Assembly (NCBI GenBank): GCA_965229335.1
Contig: OZ245874.1
Span: 3,162,001-3,226,000, forward strand
Source: JAFKFH01 sp017307375
GTDB taxonomy: Bacteria > Pseudomonadota > Alphaproteobacteria > Ferrovibrionales > Ferrovibrionaceae
Direction: 5' to 3'
DNA length: 64,000 nucleotides
Each line of letters starts with the position of its first letter. Positions within the stretch are counted from its first letter, which is position 1. Shown here piece after piece: positions 1 to 17,270 of the stretch. The translations under genes were made by a program, and so were the position numbers. The notes beneath the pieces were generated by a model that made no database searches, had not been told where the DNA came from, and worked only from the letters and a program-made list of their open reading frames with translations.

Positions 1-175
1 AGGCGGCCTTGCCCAGGTCGACGGCGACGCCCTGGCCCTTGGAATAGAGGGTGGCGAGACTTTTTTGCGCAACCATATGCCCGCGCTCGGCCAGCGGCTG
101 CCACAGCTTGCGGGCGGCCTCGTACTGGCCCTGGTCGTAGGCGATCGCCCCCGCCCGGTAGTCCGACATTTCCAT
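1..175 (-). CDS. Sel1-repeat (TPR-like) protein, 5' end only
   Basis: Reading leftward from an ATG at 175 (a second in-frame ATG is at 169), 58 codons stay open to the window edge. The translation begins MEMSDYRAGAIAYDQGQYEA and continues with LW-PLAERGHMVAQKSLATLYSKGQGVAVDLGKAA. This is the Sel1-like repeat pattern (A-x2-G-x-LY-x-G-x-GV-x-D-x-x-KA), a class of alpha-helical solenoid that scaffolds protein interactions. A purine-rich AGGGA lies just upstream of the ATG at 175. The rest of the gene, and so its partner domains and location in the cell, lies outside the window. Confidence 0.75.
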   Translation of the reverse strand, partial: MEMSDYRAGAIAYDQGQYEAARKLWQPLAERGHMVAQKSLATLYSKGQGVAVDLGKAA

Positions 176-358
176 TCCCTATCGCGACAACTCTTTGTCT
201 GTCGTGACAAAAGCATGAACTCAAGTGGTCAAGGGTTGGTTACCATCACAGAACACCGAAATATTTGGGCGCAATTCAGGCGGATTTTAGCGATTTACGC
301 CGGGGTTTGCCGATAAAGGGAACTGGAGTCCAGTTATGTTGCATGGCAACATAAGCTC
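176..358. promoter_or_regulatory. Divergent spacer between Sel1 and PilZ genes, with inverted repeats
   Basis: This 183-bp spacer separates two divergently read genes. It holds a TTTGTC/GACAAA inverted repeat (194-199 and 206-211) close to the Sel1 gene. Two adjacent perfect palindromes sit next to the PilZ gene: AACTGGA-G-TCCAGTT (321-335) and TTATGTTGC-ATG-GCAACATAA (334-354), ending 4 nt before the PilZ start codon. The region is AT-richer than its surroundings, as expected for promoters. Operator function is inferred from symmetry only. Confidence 0.45.
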
Positions 359-733
359 ATGAGTGAGCTTGTTACGGTGATCGCCCCGCCGGATCTCAAG
401 GCGAAGATGCTGGCGGCCAGCGAACGGCGCAAGGCGCCCCGGGCCGTGCCGCTGGGCTCGGCCTTCGTCACCATCAACACCAGGCGCTATCGGATCGCCG
501 ACTGGAGCCGGCTCGGCCTGAAGTTTGGTCCGGTGGAGTCGGAGTTCGAGATCGGCATGGTCGTGCCGATCGACGTGGTGATCGACGACTACCGGGTGCA
601 GCGCATCCAGTTCCACGGCTTCCTGACGGTGCTGCGCGTGGCGGGCGGCGAGGCGGCCGGGCGTTACAACTGCCGCGAAAGCATCGACGCGGCCCGGATC
701 GACCACTACTTCCGGGTCGTGATCGGCCACTGA
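359..733 (+). CDS. PilZ-domain protein
   Basis: A 124-residue single-domain protein. The N-terminal part has an ERRKAPR motif (about residues 22-28), resembling the PilZ RxxxR signature. It is followed about 27 residues later by DWSRLGLKF, resembling the D/NxSxxG signature. Together these form the c-di-GMP binding surface in PilZ proteins. The first motif fits the consensus loosely (R23-K24-A25-P26-R27), so c-di-GMP binding is likely but not certain. No signal peptide or membrane segment is visible, so it is probably cytosolic. The start is the ATG at 359; the upstream Shine-Dalgarno is weak and the start lies directly behind a palindrome, which may control access. Confidence 0.7.
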   Translation: MSELVTVIAPPDLKAKMLAASERRKAPRAVPLGSAFVTINTRRYRIADWSRLGLKFGPVESEFEIGMVVPIDVVIDDYRVQRIQFHGFLTVLRVAGGEAAGRYNCRESIDAARIDHYFRVVIGH

Positions 734-755
734 CCAACGGCGATCGGGACGGAAA

Positions 756-831
756 TGGTGCCCCCAGCAGGATTTGAACCCGCGACCTACTGATTACAAA
801 TCAGTTGCTCTACCAGCTGAGCTATAGGGGC
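756..831 (-). tRNA. tRNA-Thr (TGT anticodon)
   Basis: The minus strand folds as a 76-nt cloverleaf with encoded CCA. The acceptor arm is GCCCCTA paired with TGGGGGC, the D arm is AGCTCAGCTGGTAGAGC, the anticodon loop is TTTGTAA with anticodon TGT, and the T loop is TTCAAAT. It lies 34 nt downstream of the leftward methyltransferase gene and is probably on the same transcript. In Escherichia coli tRNA-Thr genes lie inside the tRNA-tufB cluster; here it is nearby but inverted. Confidence 0.97.
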
Positions 832-865
832 ACGCCCGAGCTTCGGCGCGACTGTACGGGCGCCC

Positions 866-1681
866 TCAGGCCCTGGCAAGCTCGTAGAGTGCCACGGCCG
901 CGGCGTTGGAAACGTTGAGGCTTTCGGCCTCGACCGCGATCGGCAGCCGGGCCAGGAAGTCGCAGCGCTCGGCGGTCAGCCGCCGCAGGCCCTCGCCCTC
1001 GGCGCCCAGCACCAGCACCGCCTTGTCGAGATCGGCCGCCACCGCCGCCAGCGTCTTCTCGGCACCGGCATCCATGCCGATTCGCCAGTAGCCGAGGGCG
1101 GCGAGGTCGTCGAGGCTGCGGGCGAGGTTGGTCACCCGGCAGAGCGGCACGCGGTCGAGCGCGCCGGACGCGGCCTTGGCCAGCGCGCCGGTCGCCTCCG
1201 GCGCATGGCGTTCGGTCACCACCACCGCCCGGGCGCCGAAGGCGGACGCCGAGCGCAGAATCGCGCCGACATTGCGCGGATCGGTCACCCGGTCCAGCAC
1301 CAGCACGACGTTGCGCCGGCCGGGCAGGGGGGCGGCGACATCCTGCAGGTCGGGCTCGTCCAGCGGGTCGGCCAGCAGGGCGAAGCCCTGGTGGACCGCG
1401 TCTTCCGGCAGCAGGCGGTCGATCTGGGCGCGGTCGGCCGGCTCGGCCTTGGCCGCGACGTCAGGGGGCAGGGTGGCGCGCGCCTCCTCGGTGACGACGA
1501 GGCGCCGCCAGGTGCGGGCCGGATTCGCCAGTGCGGCTTCGACCGCGTGGCGGCCGTAAAGCCATACGGTACCCCCCGGCGGGGTCGGCCGGCGCGGGGC
1601 GTCCGTACGGCCGCCGGAGGGGGAAAACCCTTTGTTGCCAAGGGGTTTGGGTGAATTGCCATTTCGCTTGCGTCGGACCAT
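866..1681 (-). CDS. rlmB: 23S rRNA (guanosine-2'-O-)-methyltransferase, RlmB/TrmH (SpoU) family
   Basis: A 271-residue protein starting MVRRKRNGNS at the ATG at 1681. The reading frame is open further upstream, but that extension covers the promoter of the opposite tRNA operon, so the inner start is preferred. The N-terminal 'WLYGRHAVEAAL' is the substrate-binding L30e-like domain. The C-terminal SPOUT domain shows the trefoil-knot motifs: VLDRVTDPRNVGAILRSA, LGAEGEGLRRL and ESLNVSNAAAVALYE. RlmB of E. coli 2'-O-methylates 23S rRNA (G2251) using S-adenosylmethionine. The basic N-terminal tail (about residues 2-35) is typical of alphaproteobacterial members. TrmH-like tRNA specificity cannot be excluded. 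Confidence 0.88.
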   Translation of the reverse strand: MVRRKRNGNSPKPLGNKGFSPSGGRTDAPRRPTPPGGTVWLYGRHAVEAALANPARTWRRLVVTEEARATLPPDVAAKAEPADRAQIDRLLPEDAVHQGFALLADPLDEPDLQDVAAPLPGRRNVVLVLDRVTDPRNVGAILRSASAFGARAVVVTERHAPEATGALAKAASGALDRVPLCRVTNLARSLDDLAALGYWRIGMDAGAEKTLAAVAADLDKAVLVLGAEGEGLRRLTAERCDFLARLPIAVEAESLNVSNAAAVALYELARA

Positions 1682-1781
1682 GCCCGTGCTTATAGTCCGC
1701 CGCCAATTCGGCAACAACCACGACGCGAAGGCCCCCGGGCCGCCGGGTCGTGGAAGGCGCCAAAAGACGTCAGCTTCGCGG

Positions 1782-1809
1782 TTGACATTCGACGGTAAAT
1801 CTCGATAGT
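1782..1809 (+). promoter_or_regulatory. Sigma70-type promoter of the tRNA-Tyr/Gly-tuf operon
   Basis: A perfect -35 box TTGACA (1782-1787) is followed by a 16-bp spacer and a -10 box GATAGT (1804-1809). Initiation would fall near 1816, about 30 nt before the tRNA-Tyr 5' end, as is usual for a tRNA operon. Confidence 0.75.
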
Positions 1810-1844
1810 GCGCCACGCCGTTCGCGGCGACGGGGCCAAGAGAT

Positions 1845-1930
1845 GGAAGGGTGCCCGAGTGGCTAAAGGGGACGGGCTGTAAACCCGTTGGCGTACGCCT
1901 ACGTAGGTTCGAATCCTACCCCTTCCACCA
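1845..1930 (+). tRNA. tRNA-Tyr (GTA anticodon)
   Basis: An 86-nt class II tRNA with encoded CCA. The acceptor GGAAGGG pairs with CCCTTCC. The anticodon loop contains CTGTAAA (anticodon GTA), there is a long variable arm, and the T loop is TTCGAAT. It is the first gene after the promoter at 1782-1809. Confidence 0.97.
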
Positions 1931-2006
1931 TCCCGTCGAAGCGAGGAGGCGACCCCCCGGTAGCAATATCGGGGGTCGGCGCCCCGGCAGCGGAGCAGCG
2001 GCTTCG

Positions 2007-2080
2007 GCGGGTGTAGCTCAATGGTAGAGCGCCAGCCTTCCAAGCTGGACACGTGGGTTCGATTCCCATCACCCGCTCCA
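2007..2080 (+). tRNA. tRNA-Gly (TCC anticodon)
   Basis: A 74-nt cloverleaf with encoded CCA. The acceptor GCGGGTG pairs with CACCCGC, the anticodon loop is CTTCCAA (anticodon TCC) and the T loop is TTCGATT. It lies 76 nt after tRNA-Tyr and 85 nt before tuf, the same Tyr-Gly-tuf order as in many proteobacteria. Confidence 0.97.
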
Positions 2081-2165
2081 AATCGACTGACGCGGCGACA
2101 GCCGCGACTAACGGCTGAAACCTGCGAGAGACCGTCACGGTCCGCGACCAGAGCGAGTTCTAGAG

Positions 2166-3356
<1,191 letters not shown>

Positions 3357-3375
3357 GTTCGAACGAGTTGACTAA

Positions 3376-3405
3376 CCGCTTGCGATCCTTCGGGATCGCA
3401 AGTGG
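3376..3405 (+). other. UUCG-capped RNA hairpin between tuf and tRNA-Trp
   Basis: CTTGCGATCC (3379-3388) and GGATCGCAAG (3393-3402) form a perfect 10-bp stem around a TTCG tetraloop, extendable by three more pairs. No T tract follows, so it looks like an mRNA 3'-end stabiliser or RNase processing signal separating tuf mRNA from tRNA-Trp rather than a classic terminator. Confidence 0.7.
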
Positions 3406-3411
3406 GGGCGA

Positions 3412-3488
3412 AGGAGTGTAGCTCAATCGGCTAGAGCACCGGTCTCCAAAACCGGGGGTTGGGGGTTCGAGTCCCTCCACTCCTGCCA
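3412..3488 (+). tRNA. tRNA-Trp (CCA anticodon)
   Basis: A 77-nt cloverleaf with encoded CCA. The acceptor AGGAGTG pairs with CACTCCT, the anticodon loop is TCTCCAAAA (anticodon CCA) and the T loop is TTCGAGT. It sits in the conserved tuf-trnW-secE-nusG arrangement. Confidence 0.97.
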
Positions 3489-3738
3489 ACGCCCTCCCGG
3501 TCTTCGGGCGGGTCGCGGCAGGCCAGGGTCCGGCAACGGCGGCTTGACGAACGGCCGCCGGGGCAGTAATCAAGGCCGCAAATTCGGATTGTGAAGGCCG
3601 CATCGCTGATGCGGCCGCCTGGAACCCGCCGGCTTTCCGGCGGGCTCCGGCGTTGGTGGTAACAATGCAGTGGGGATCTGCCGATCCGGCAGCAGCAATG
3701 CGCTGGAAGGTGGGTCGCTCGCCATAGAACGAGATGCG
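3489..3738 (+). other. 250-nt tRNA-Trp/secE spacer with two strong hairpins
   Basis: No gene is visible in this gap. It contains two perfect hairpins: GGCCGCATC/GATGCGGCC (3596-3604 with 3608-3616, GCT loop) and CCCGCCGG/CCGGCGGG (3625-3632 with 3637-3644, CTTT loop). Neither has a T tract. A TTGACG (3544-3549) is present, but I find no convincing -10 at the right distance, so a separate secE promoter is not proven. The hairpins may mark tRNA 3' processing or partial termination. Confidence 0.45.
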
Positions 3739-3939
3739 ATGAGCACGAAGACCGGTGTAGTCGAGTTCTTCCGTCAGGTTCGCCAGGAAGTGGCGAAAGT
3801 GACGTGGCCGACTCGCAAGGAGACGATGGTCACCACCGCGATGGTGTTCGTCATGATTTTCGTCATGGCGTTGTTCTTCTTCGTGGTCGACCAGATCCTG
3901 AACGTCGGCGTTCGCTTCGTTCTCAACCTGGGGGCGTGA
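3739..3939 (+). CDS. secE: Protein translocase subunit SecE
   Basis: A 66-residue single-span membrane protein of the short SecE type. The N-terminal amphipathic part ([21 protein letters not shown]) carries the conserved WPTRKE motif. It is followed by one membrane helix at about residues 36-60 ([20 protein letters not shown]). SecE clamps the SecY channel. The start is the ATG at 3739 (MSTKTGV); the longer in-frame extension lacks family similarity. nusG starts 3 nt after the stop. Confidence 0.95.
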   Translation: MSTKTGVVEFFRQVRQEVAKVTWPTRKETMVTTAMVFVMIFVMALFFFVVDQILNVGVRFVLNLGA

Positions 3940-3941
3940 CG

Positions 3942-4472
3942 ATGGCGATGCGCTGGTACATCGTTCAGGTCTATTCCGGCTTCGAAAAGCGCGTGAAGCA
4001 GTCGCTGGTCGAGCAGGCCGCACAGAAGGGCATGTCCGAGAAGTTCGAGGAAATCCTCGTTCCGGTCGAGGAAGTCGTCGAAGTGCGCCGCGGCCAGAAG
4101 GTGAATGCCGAACGCAAGTTCTTCCCCGGCTACGTGCTGGTGAAGATGGAGATGACCGACGAGAGCTATCATCTCGTCAAGAATACGCAGAAGGTGACCG
4201 GCTTCCTCGGCACGGCCAACAAGCCGTCGCCGATCTCGGATGCCGAGGCCGACCGGATCATGCGCCAGGTCAAGGAAGGTGTCGACCGGCCCAAGCCCTC
4301 GATCACCTTCGACATCGGCGAGCAGGTGCGGGTGGCCGACGGCCCCTTCACCTCGTTCAACGGCGTGGTCGAGGAAGTCGACGAGGAGCGTTCGCGCCTC
4401 AAGGTTTCGGTCTCGATCTTCGGCCGCGCGACCCCGGTCGAGCTGGAATACAGCCAGGTCGAGAAGGTCTGA
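3942..4472 (+). CDS. nusG: Transcription termination/antitermination protein NusG
   Basis: A 176-residue protein with an N-terminal NGN domain ([26 protein letters not shown], residues about 4-110) that binds the RNA polymerase clamp. A C-terminal KOW domain ([20 protein letters not shown], about 123-176) contacts Rho or ribosomal S10. The start is the ATG at 3942 (MAMRWYIV), 2 nt after the secE stop, which implies translational coupling. The length is normal for the family. Confidence 0.97.
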   Translation: MAMRWYIVQVYSGFEKRVKQSLVEQAAQKGMSEKFEEILVPVEEVVEVRRGQKVNAERKFFPGYVLVKMEMTDESYHLVKNTQKVTGFLGTANKPSPISDAEADRIMRQVKEGVDRPKPSITFDIGEQVRVADGPFTSFNGVVEEVDEERSRLKVSVSIFGRATPVELEYSQVEKV

Positions 4473-4495
4473 GTTCAGTTTAATCGAGGTTCCGC

Positions 4496-4516
4496 CCGGC
4501 GGGGTATTCCCGCCGG
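4496..4516 (+). other. Hairpin in the nusG-rplK gap
   Basis: CCGGCGGG (4496-4503) and CCCGCCGG (4509-4516) form a perfect 8-bp stem with a 5-nt loop in the 110-nt gap before rplK. In E. coli, L1 represses the rplK-rplA message at a site near the rplK start. This hairpin is about 67 nt upstream of rplK, so a role as leader structure is possible but unproven. Confidence 0.35.
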
Positions 4517-4582
4517 CGAACGTGTGTGGGAGGCCATCGCCACGGCCGGACCACGCCACCCGCTTGAGAAAGGGTAGTTGTT

Positions 4583-5014
4583 ATGGCGAAGAAAATTGAC
4601 GGGTACATCAAGCTCCAGGTGCCCGCCGGCAAGGCCAATCCGTCGCCGCCGATCGGCCCGGCGCTCGGCCAGCGCGGCGTGAACATCATGGAGTTCTGCA
4701 AGGCGTTCAACGCGCAGACCAAGGACCTCGAGCCCGAGATGCCGATTCCGGTCGTCATCACCGTGTTCTCGGACCGCTCGTTCACGTTCGTGACCAAGAC
4801 TCCGCCGGTCACCTACTTCCTGAAGAAGGCTTCGGGCGTGAAGTCGGGTTCGAAGGCGACCGGCCGCGAGGCCAATGTCGGTTCGATCACCATGGCCCAG
4901 ATCCGCGAGATCGCGCAGGCCAAGATGAAGGACCTGAACGCGTTCGACGTCGAGGCGGCGAGCCGCATGATCATCGGGTCGGCCCGTTCGATGGGCCTGA
5001 CGGTCAAGGAGTAA
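4583..5014 (+). CDS. rplK: 50S ribosomal protein L11
   Basis: A 143-residue protein of standard length. The N-terminal domain has the proline-rich [19 protein letters not shown] segment (residues about 18-38). The C-terminal RNA-binding domain includes [16 protein letters not shown] and ends in [13 protein letters not shown]11 binds the GTPase-associated centre of 23S rRNA and mediates stringent-response signalling. rplA follows after 5 nt. Confidence 0.98.
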   Translation: MAKKIDGYIKLQVPAGKANPSPPIGPALGQRGVNIMEFCKAFNAQTKDLEPEMPIPVVITVFSDRSFTFVTKTPPVTYFLKKASGVKSGSKATGREANVGSITMAQIREIAQAKMKDLNAFDVEAASRMIIGSARSMGLTVKE

Positions 5015-5019
5015 CAGAG

Positions 5020-5721
5020 ATGGCCACCGGCAAGCGCTACAAGGCGATCTCCGCCACCGTCAACCGCGACACCCGCTACGCCCTCGCCGACGCGGTCAAG
5101 CTGGTCAAGGGCAACGCGAAGGCCAAGTTCGACGAGACCATTGAGGTCGCGCTGAACCTGGGCGTCGATCCCCGCCACGCCGACCAGATGGTCCGCGGCG
5201 TCGTCAACCTGCCGAACGGCACCGGCAAGACCGTCCGCGTCGCCGTGTTCGCCCGCGGCCCGAAGGCCGACGAGGCGACCAAGGCCGGTGCCGATCTGGT
5301 CGGCGCCGACGATCTGGCCGAGAAGATCCTGGCCGGCGCGATCGATTTCGACCGCTGCATCGCCACCCCGGACATGATGGCCGTGGTCGGCAAGCTCGGC
5401 AAGGTGCTGGGTCCGCGCGGCCTGATGCCGAACCCGAAGCTCGGCACCGTGACCATGGACGTCGCCGGCGCCGTCAAGGCGGTCAAGGGCGGCCAGGTCG
5501 AGTTCCGCGTCGAGAAGGCCGGGCTGATCCATGCCGGCGTCGGCAAGGCGAGCTTCTCGGAAGAGGCGATCGTCCAGAACATCCACGCGTTCATCGACGC
5601 CGTGGTCAAGGCCAAGCCGGCCGGCGCCAAGGGGCAGTACCTGAAGAAGGTCGCCCTGTCGTCGACGATGGGCCCGGGCGTGCGCGTCGATCTCGCGACC
5701 GCCACCGAGGCTTCGGCCTGA
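5020..5721 (+). CDS. rplA: 50S ribosomal protein L1
   Basis: A 233-residue two-domain protein of the L1 stalk, with the family signatures [12 protein letters not shown] and the C-terminal [11 protein letters not shown]. In many bacteria L1 also represses translation of the rplK-rplA message by binding a mimic of its rRNA site. It is coupled to rplK (5-nt gap) and followed by a long leader before rplJ. Confidence 0.98.
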   Translation: MATGKRYKAISATVNRDTRYALADAVKLVKGNAKAKFDETIEVALNLGVDPRHADQMVRGVVNLPNGTGKTVRVAVFARGPKADEATKAGADLVGADDLAEKILAGAIDFDRCIATPDMMAVVGKLGKVLGPRGLMPNPKLGTVTMDVAGAVKAVKGGQVEFRVEKAGLIHAGVGKASFSEEAIVQNIHAFIDAVVKAKPAGAKGQYLKKVALSSTMGPGVRVDLATATEASA

Positions 5722-6048
5722 GGCTGATTTGAGTTTCCGCCGCGTCGGGGCGACCCGATGCGGCGGGGAAGGCGGCCGTTTCCCGCAAGGGGAGCGGCCA
5801 TCCTGTCCGAGACCGCGGGCGTTGCCGGGCAACCGGCAGCTTAAGGGTTTACCACCCGCGCAGACGGGTAGACGACAAGACACCATTGAGTTCACTGCCT
5901 TCCCCGGTTTTTCGGGTGGGTAGCGGGATCGAGGGCGTAAGTCGCCTCCTGGGACAGGCGAGTTGGAGCCGGGACGGGGAAACCCGCGACGGCTCCTCGT
6001 GCAACCGGAACCGGTCGCAAGGCCGGGACCGAGCGTAGGAGACGAGCA
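5722..6048 (+). promoter_or_regulatory. 327-nt rplJ leader with hairpins (candidate L10 autoregulatory leader)
   Basis: There is no gene here, but there is strong RNA structure. A 13-bp stem with a GCGA loop (5737-5749 with 5754-5766, one G-U pair) lies just after rplA. TCGCCT/AGGCGA pairs at 5942-5947 with 5956-5961. A composite hairpin at 5965-5996 has an outer stem GGAGCCG/CGGCTCC, an internal GGA/CGA loop and an inner CGGG-GAAA-CCCG stem. The L10-L7/L12 complex is known to bind an rplJ leader with a kink-turn-like fold, and the purine internal loop here is compatible with that. Assignment is by position and structure, not by a covariance search. Confidence 0.55.
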
Positions 6049-6570
6049 GTGGACCGAGCTGCAAAGCAGAAGCTGGTCGAAGAGCTGCGCCAGGTCTTTA
6101 CCGAGACCGAGGTCGTAGTCGTCGTCCAGAACGCCGGTCTGACCGTGGCGCAGATGACCGATCTGCGCCGCCAGATCAAGGCGGCTGGCGCCAGCTTCAA
6201 AGTGACGAAGAATCGGCTTACCCGTCTCGCCCTCGACGGCACGCGTTACCAGCAGATCGACGGCCTGTTCAAGGGGCCGACCGGCATCGCGACTTCCAGC
6301 GATCCCGTCGGCGCCGCGAAGGTCATCGTGGAGTTCGCCAAGAAGAACGACAAGCTCGTGCTTCTCGGCGGCGCCATGGGGGATTCCAAGCTTGACGTCA
6401 ACAGCGTCAAGGCCTTGGCGACCCTGCCCTCGCTGGACGAACTGCGCGGCAAGATCATCGGCCTCCTGAACGCCCCCGCGACCAAGGTCGCCGGCGTCGT
6501 CCAGGCGCCCGCCTCGAAGCTTGCCCGCGTGTTCAACGCTTATGCCAAGTCGGGCGAAGAAGCGGCCTGA
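6049..6570 (+). CDS. rplJ: 50S ribosomal protein L10
   Basis: A 173-residue protein that anchors L7/L12 dimers on the ribosomal stalk. It starts at a GTG (6049, [13 protein letters not shown]) preceded by TAGGAG. N-terminal residues 1-120 carry the rRNA-binding fold ([13 protein letters not shown]). The C-terminal helix ([13 protein letters not shown]) is the L7/L12 docking helix. The long structured leader upstream suggests autogenous control of the rplJL pair. Confidence 0.97.
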   Translation: MDRAAKQKLVEELRQVFTETEVVVVVQNAGLTVAQMTDLRRQIKAAGASFKVTKNRLTRLALDGTRYQQIDGLFKGPTGIATSSDPVGAAKVIVEFAKKNDKLVLLGGAMGDSKLDVNSVKALATLPSLDELRGKIIGLLNAPATKVAGVVQAPASKLARVFNAYAKSGEEAA

Positions 6571-6623
6571 GCCGGCCCTCGAACCCAACCCATCCATCTA
6601 ATTGATCCCTAAGGAAGAGTATC

Positions 6624-6998
<375 letters not shown>

Positions 6999-7327
6999 CG
7001 CATTTGTGTGCGTTGCCGGTCTCGGGCTATCGTTAGCCTCGATCGCTTGGGGAGGGGGCCTCGCCCCCTCCCCGTAGCGATTCGCCGACCTATATGACTA
7101 TCCCTGCCGAGGGCCAAGTCGGTGCCGTTCCCGCCGGTATTCACGCGGGGGCCTGGGCCACGGGCGAGTAGCGGCAGACGACGGACAGGGCTTGGGGCGC
7201 GGCGATCGCCCGGCGGGGTAATGGGCCCGCGAAATCCATCGCTGCCCTGTCCGGGCCTTGGGCGATCCGCAGGCGACGGATCCGAGGCACTGCCCGCGAG
7301 GGCAAGCTTGTGAGGGAAAAGACCACA
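6999..7327 (+). promoter_or_regulatory. rplL-rpoB intergenic leader with attenuator-like hairpin
   Basis: This 329-nt gap holds no credible gene. A very stable hairpin, GGGGAGGGGGC (7049-7059) with GCCCCCTCCCC (7063-7073), is extended by flanking ATCGCT/AGCGAT pairing (7042-7047 with 7076-7081). There is no T tract. In E. coli the same gap carries a partial terminator and an RNase III site that set the ratio of ribosomal protein to polymerase expression; a similar role is inferred here. The remaining 240 nt to rpoB are GC-rich, and I see no clear promoter in them. Confidence 0.6.
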
Positions 7328-11419
<4,092 letters not shown>

Positions 11420-11441
11420 GCGCTGAGGCAGGGATATTTAG

Positions 11442-15785
<4,344 letters not shown>

Positions 15786-15813
15786 GGCAGCCGACAGGCT
15801 CGACGCCGAATTG

Positions 15814-15846
15814 GGGCGGCCCGGCAACGGGCCGCCCTTCTTCTTT
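15814..15846 (+). terminator. Intrinsic terminator of the rif operon (after rpoC)
   Basis: GGGCGGCCCG (15814-15823) pairs perfectly with CGGGCCGCCC (15828-15837) around a GCAA tetraloop, followed by TTCTTCTTT. It is 28 nt after the rpoC stop and ends the tRNA-Tyr to rpoC transcription unit. The opposite-strand hydrolase gene ends 42 nt further on. Confidence 0.93.
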
Positions 15847-15887
15847 GGGGCCGGCCTGGACCGTGCCGGGCCTGGTGGACGCGGCGT

Positions 15888-17270
15888 TCAGGGCTTGACG
15901 ATCGTGTCGTCCACCGCGATCAGCCGGCAACCCCGCGCCTGGCCTTCCCCGGCGCAATAGCCCAGGGCCTTGGCGCGGGCGGTGGCGACATCGTCCTGGC
16001 CGTTCGCCCAGCCGAAGCGCCCCTGGTCGTTGATTGCAAAGGCCTTGTGGTTCTTTGCCGTCACATAGCTCGCCCAGGCCTTCGTGGCGTTCTCGCCCAG
16101 CGGTGCCGGCGGCGCGCCGAGGGGGGCGGTCGGCGACCGAGCGCTGCCGGCCGAGCCCTCGTCGACCGCAATGACGACGCAGCCGGGGGCGTTCTTGTCG
16201 CCGGTGCAGAGGTCGAGGGCGCGTGCCCTGGCCGTGTCGAGTTCGTCGCGGCCGCCGGCCCAACCGTAGCGGCCTTGCGGCGAGGCGGCGAAAGCCTTGT
16301 GGCCGCTACCGGCCAGGAAGTCCTTCCACGCCTTGGTCCCGGTTTCGCCCAGCTTGACCGGCGGCGGAAAATCGGGGACCGGCGGGTCCGCGGGCGGTGT
16401 GGTCCAGTTCGGCAGGCCCTGGGCGTTCAGGAAGCGGTCGACGACTGGACGCCACAGCGCGGTGCCGGCGCGGCCGGAGAGATAATGGCCATCCTCGCCG
16501 AAGGGCGGCATCATCACGAAATCGACCTTCGCGCCGCCGCGGGTATAGGCCTGCAGGAAGCCGCGGGCGACGCGCGGGCCGAAGAAGTGGTCGTTCTCGG
16601 CATAGATCCACAGGCTCGGAACCGCCACGGCCCGGCCGAGCTGGGCGAAGGCGTCGGTCAGCCGCGTCTCGTTGCAAAGTTCGTCCGGTCCGGTCGAGCC
16701 GCGCCCACCGGCAAAGCTTATCACCGCCTTCAGGCCGTCGGGCCGCTCGGCGGCAAGGCCGAGCGAGGCGAAGCCGCCGGCCGAGGGGCCCACGGCGATG
16801 ATGGTGCGGGCATCGACATAGGGCTGGCGGCGGGCCCAGGCCAAAGCGCCCTGAAGATCGGCAGCCCCGGCGCGGAGCGACAGCATGTAGTCCGGTGTCT
16901 CGCAGTTGCGGCCGGGGCTTTCGGCGTAGGGGCCGTCCGACTGGCCGTAGCCGCGGCGCAGCACGACCACGGCGGCATAGCCGCGGCGCGCGAATTCCAT
17001 CGCCATTTCCGACTGGCCCGAAGCTTCGCGGTTCGGCCGTTCCTTGGCGTCGCGCGGCGTGCCGTGGGTCAGCAGCGCCAGCGGATAGCGCCCGGGACCG
17101 GCCGGGCGCATCACCAAGGCGGCCAGGACGTAACTGGGCCCCTGAGGCGGGGTCACGGTGATGCGGCCGGTTTCGCGCAGGATCTCGTCGCGGGAAAGGG
17201 CAGGGCCGCCGGCCAGAGCCGGTGTCGCCGCGAGAATAACCAGCAAGAAGAGAACAAGGCGGCCAAGCAT
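15888..17270 (-). CDS. Secreted alpha/beta hydrolase with two C-terminal tandem repeats
   Basis: A 460-residue protein starting at the ATG at 17270 (MLGRLVLFLL), chosen because it begins a clear signal peptide ending near ATPALA-GG. Residues 40-285 form a dienelactone-hydrolase/prolyl-oligopeptidase-type fold. The apparent nucleophile is Ser163 in GPSAGG, with Asp227 (AENDHFF) and His262 (EDGHYL) completing the triad. Residues about 308-372 and 390-458 are two copies of a module of about 65 residues with pattern LGE-TKAW-HKAFA-QGR-GWA-G-D-A-ARA-AL-C-C-IAVD. Each copy has two cysteines that could form a disulfide in the periplasm. The substrate is unknown. It is the only minus-strand gene within the ribosomal superlocus. 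Confidence 0.75.
   Translation of the reverse strand: MLGRLVLFLLVILAATPALAGGPALSRDEILRETGRITVTPPQGPSYVLAALVMRPAGPGRYPLALLTHGTPRDAKERPNREASGQSEMAMEFARRGYAAVVVLRRGYGQSDGPYAESPGRNCETPDYMLSLRAGAADLQGALAWARRQPYVDARTIIAVGPSAGGFASLGLAAERPDGLKAVISFAGGRGSTGPDELCNETRLTDAFAQLGRAVAVPSLWIYAENDHFFGPRVARGFLQAYTRGGAKVDFVMMPPFGEDGHYLSGRAGTALWRPVVDRFLNAQGLPNWTTPPADPPVPDFPPPVKLGETGTKAWKDFLAGSGHKAFAASPQGRYGWAGGRDELDTARARALDLCTGDKNAPGCVVIAVDEGSAGSARSPTAPLGAPPAPLGENATKAWASYVTAKNHKAFAINDQGRFGWANGQDDVATARAKALGYCAGEGQARGCRLIAVDDTIVKP

Noticed and set aside
1682..1816. Extending the RlmB-type gene to an upstream ATG at 1816
   Set aside because: The extra 45 codons cover the strong promoter of the opposite tRNA-tuf operon and show no similarity to the family.
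7040..7081. Calling the rplL-rpoB hairpin an intrinsic terminator
   Set aside because: The stem is strong but is followed by GTAGCGATTC rather than a T tract, and rpoB has no clear promoter downstream, so complete termination is unlikely.
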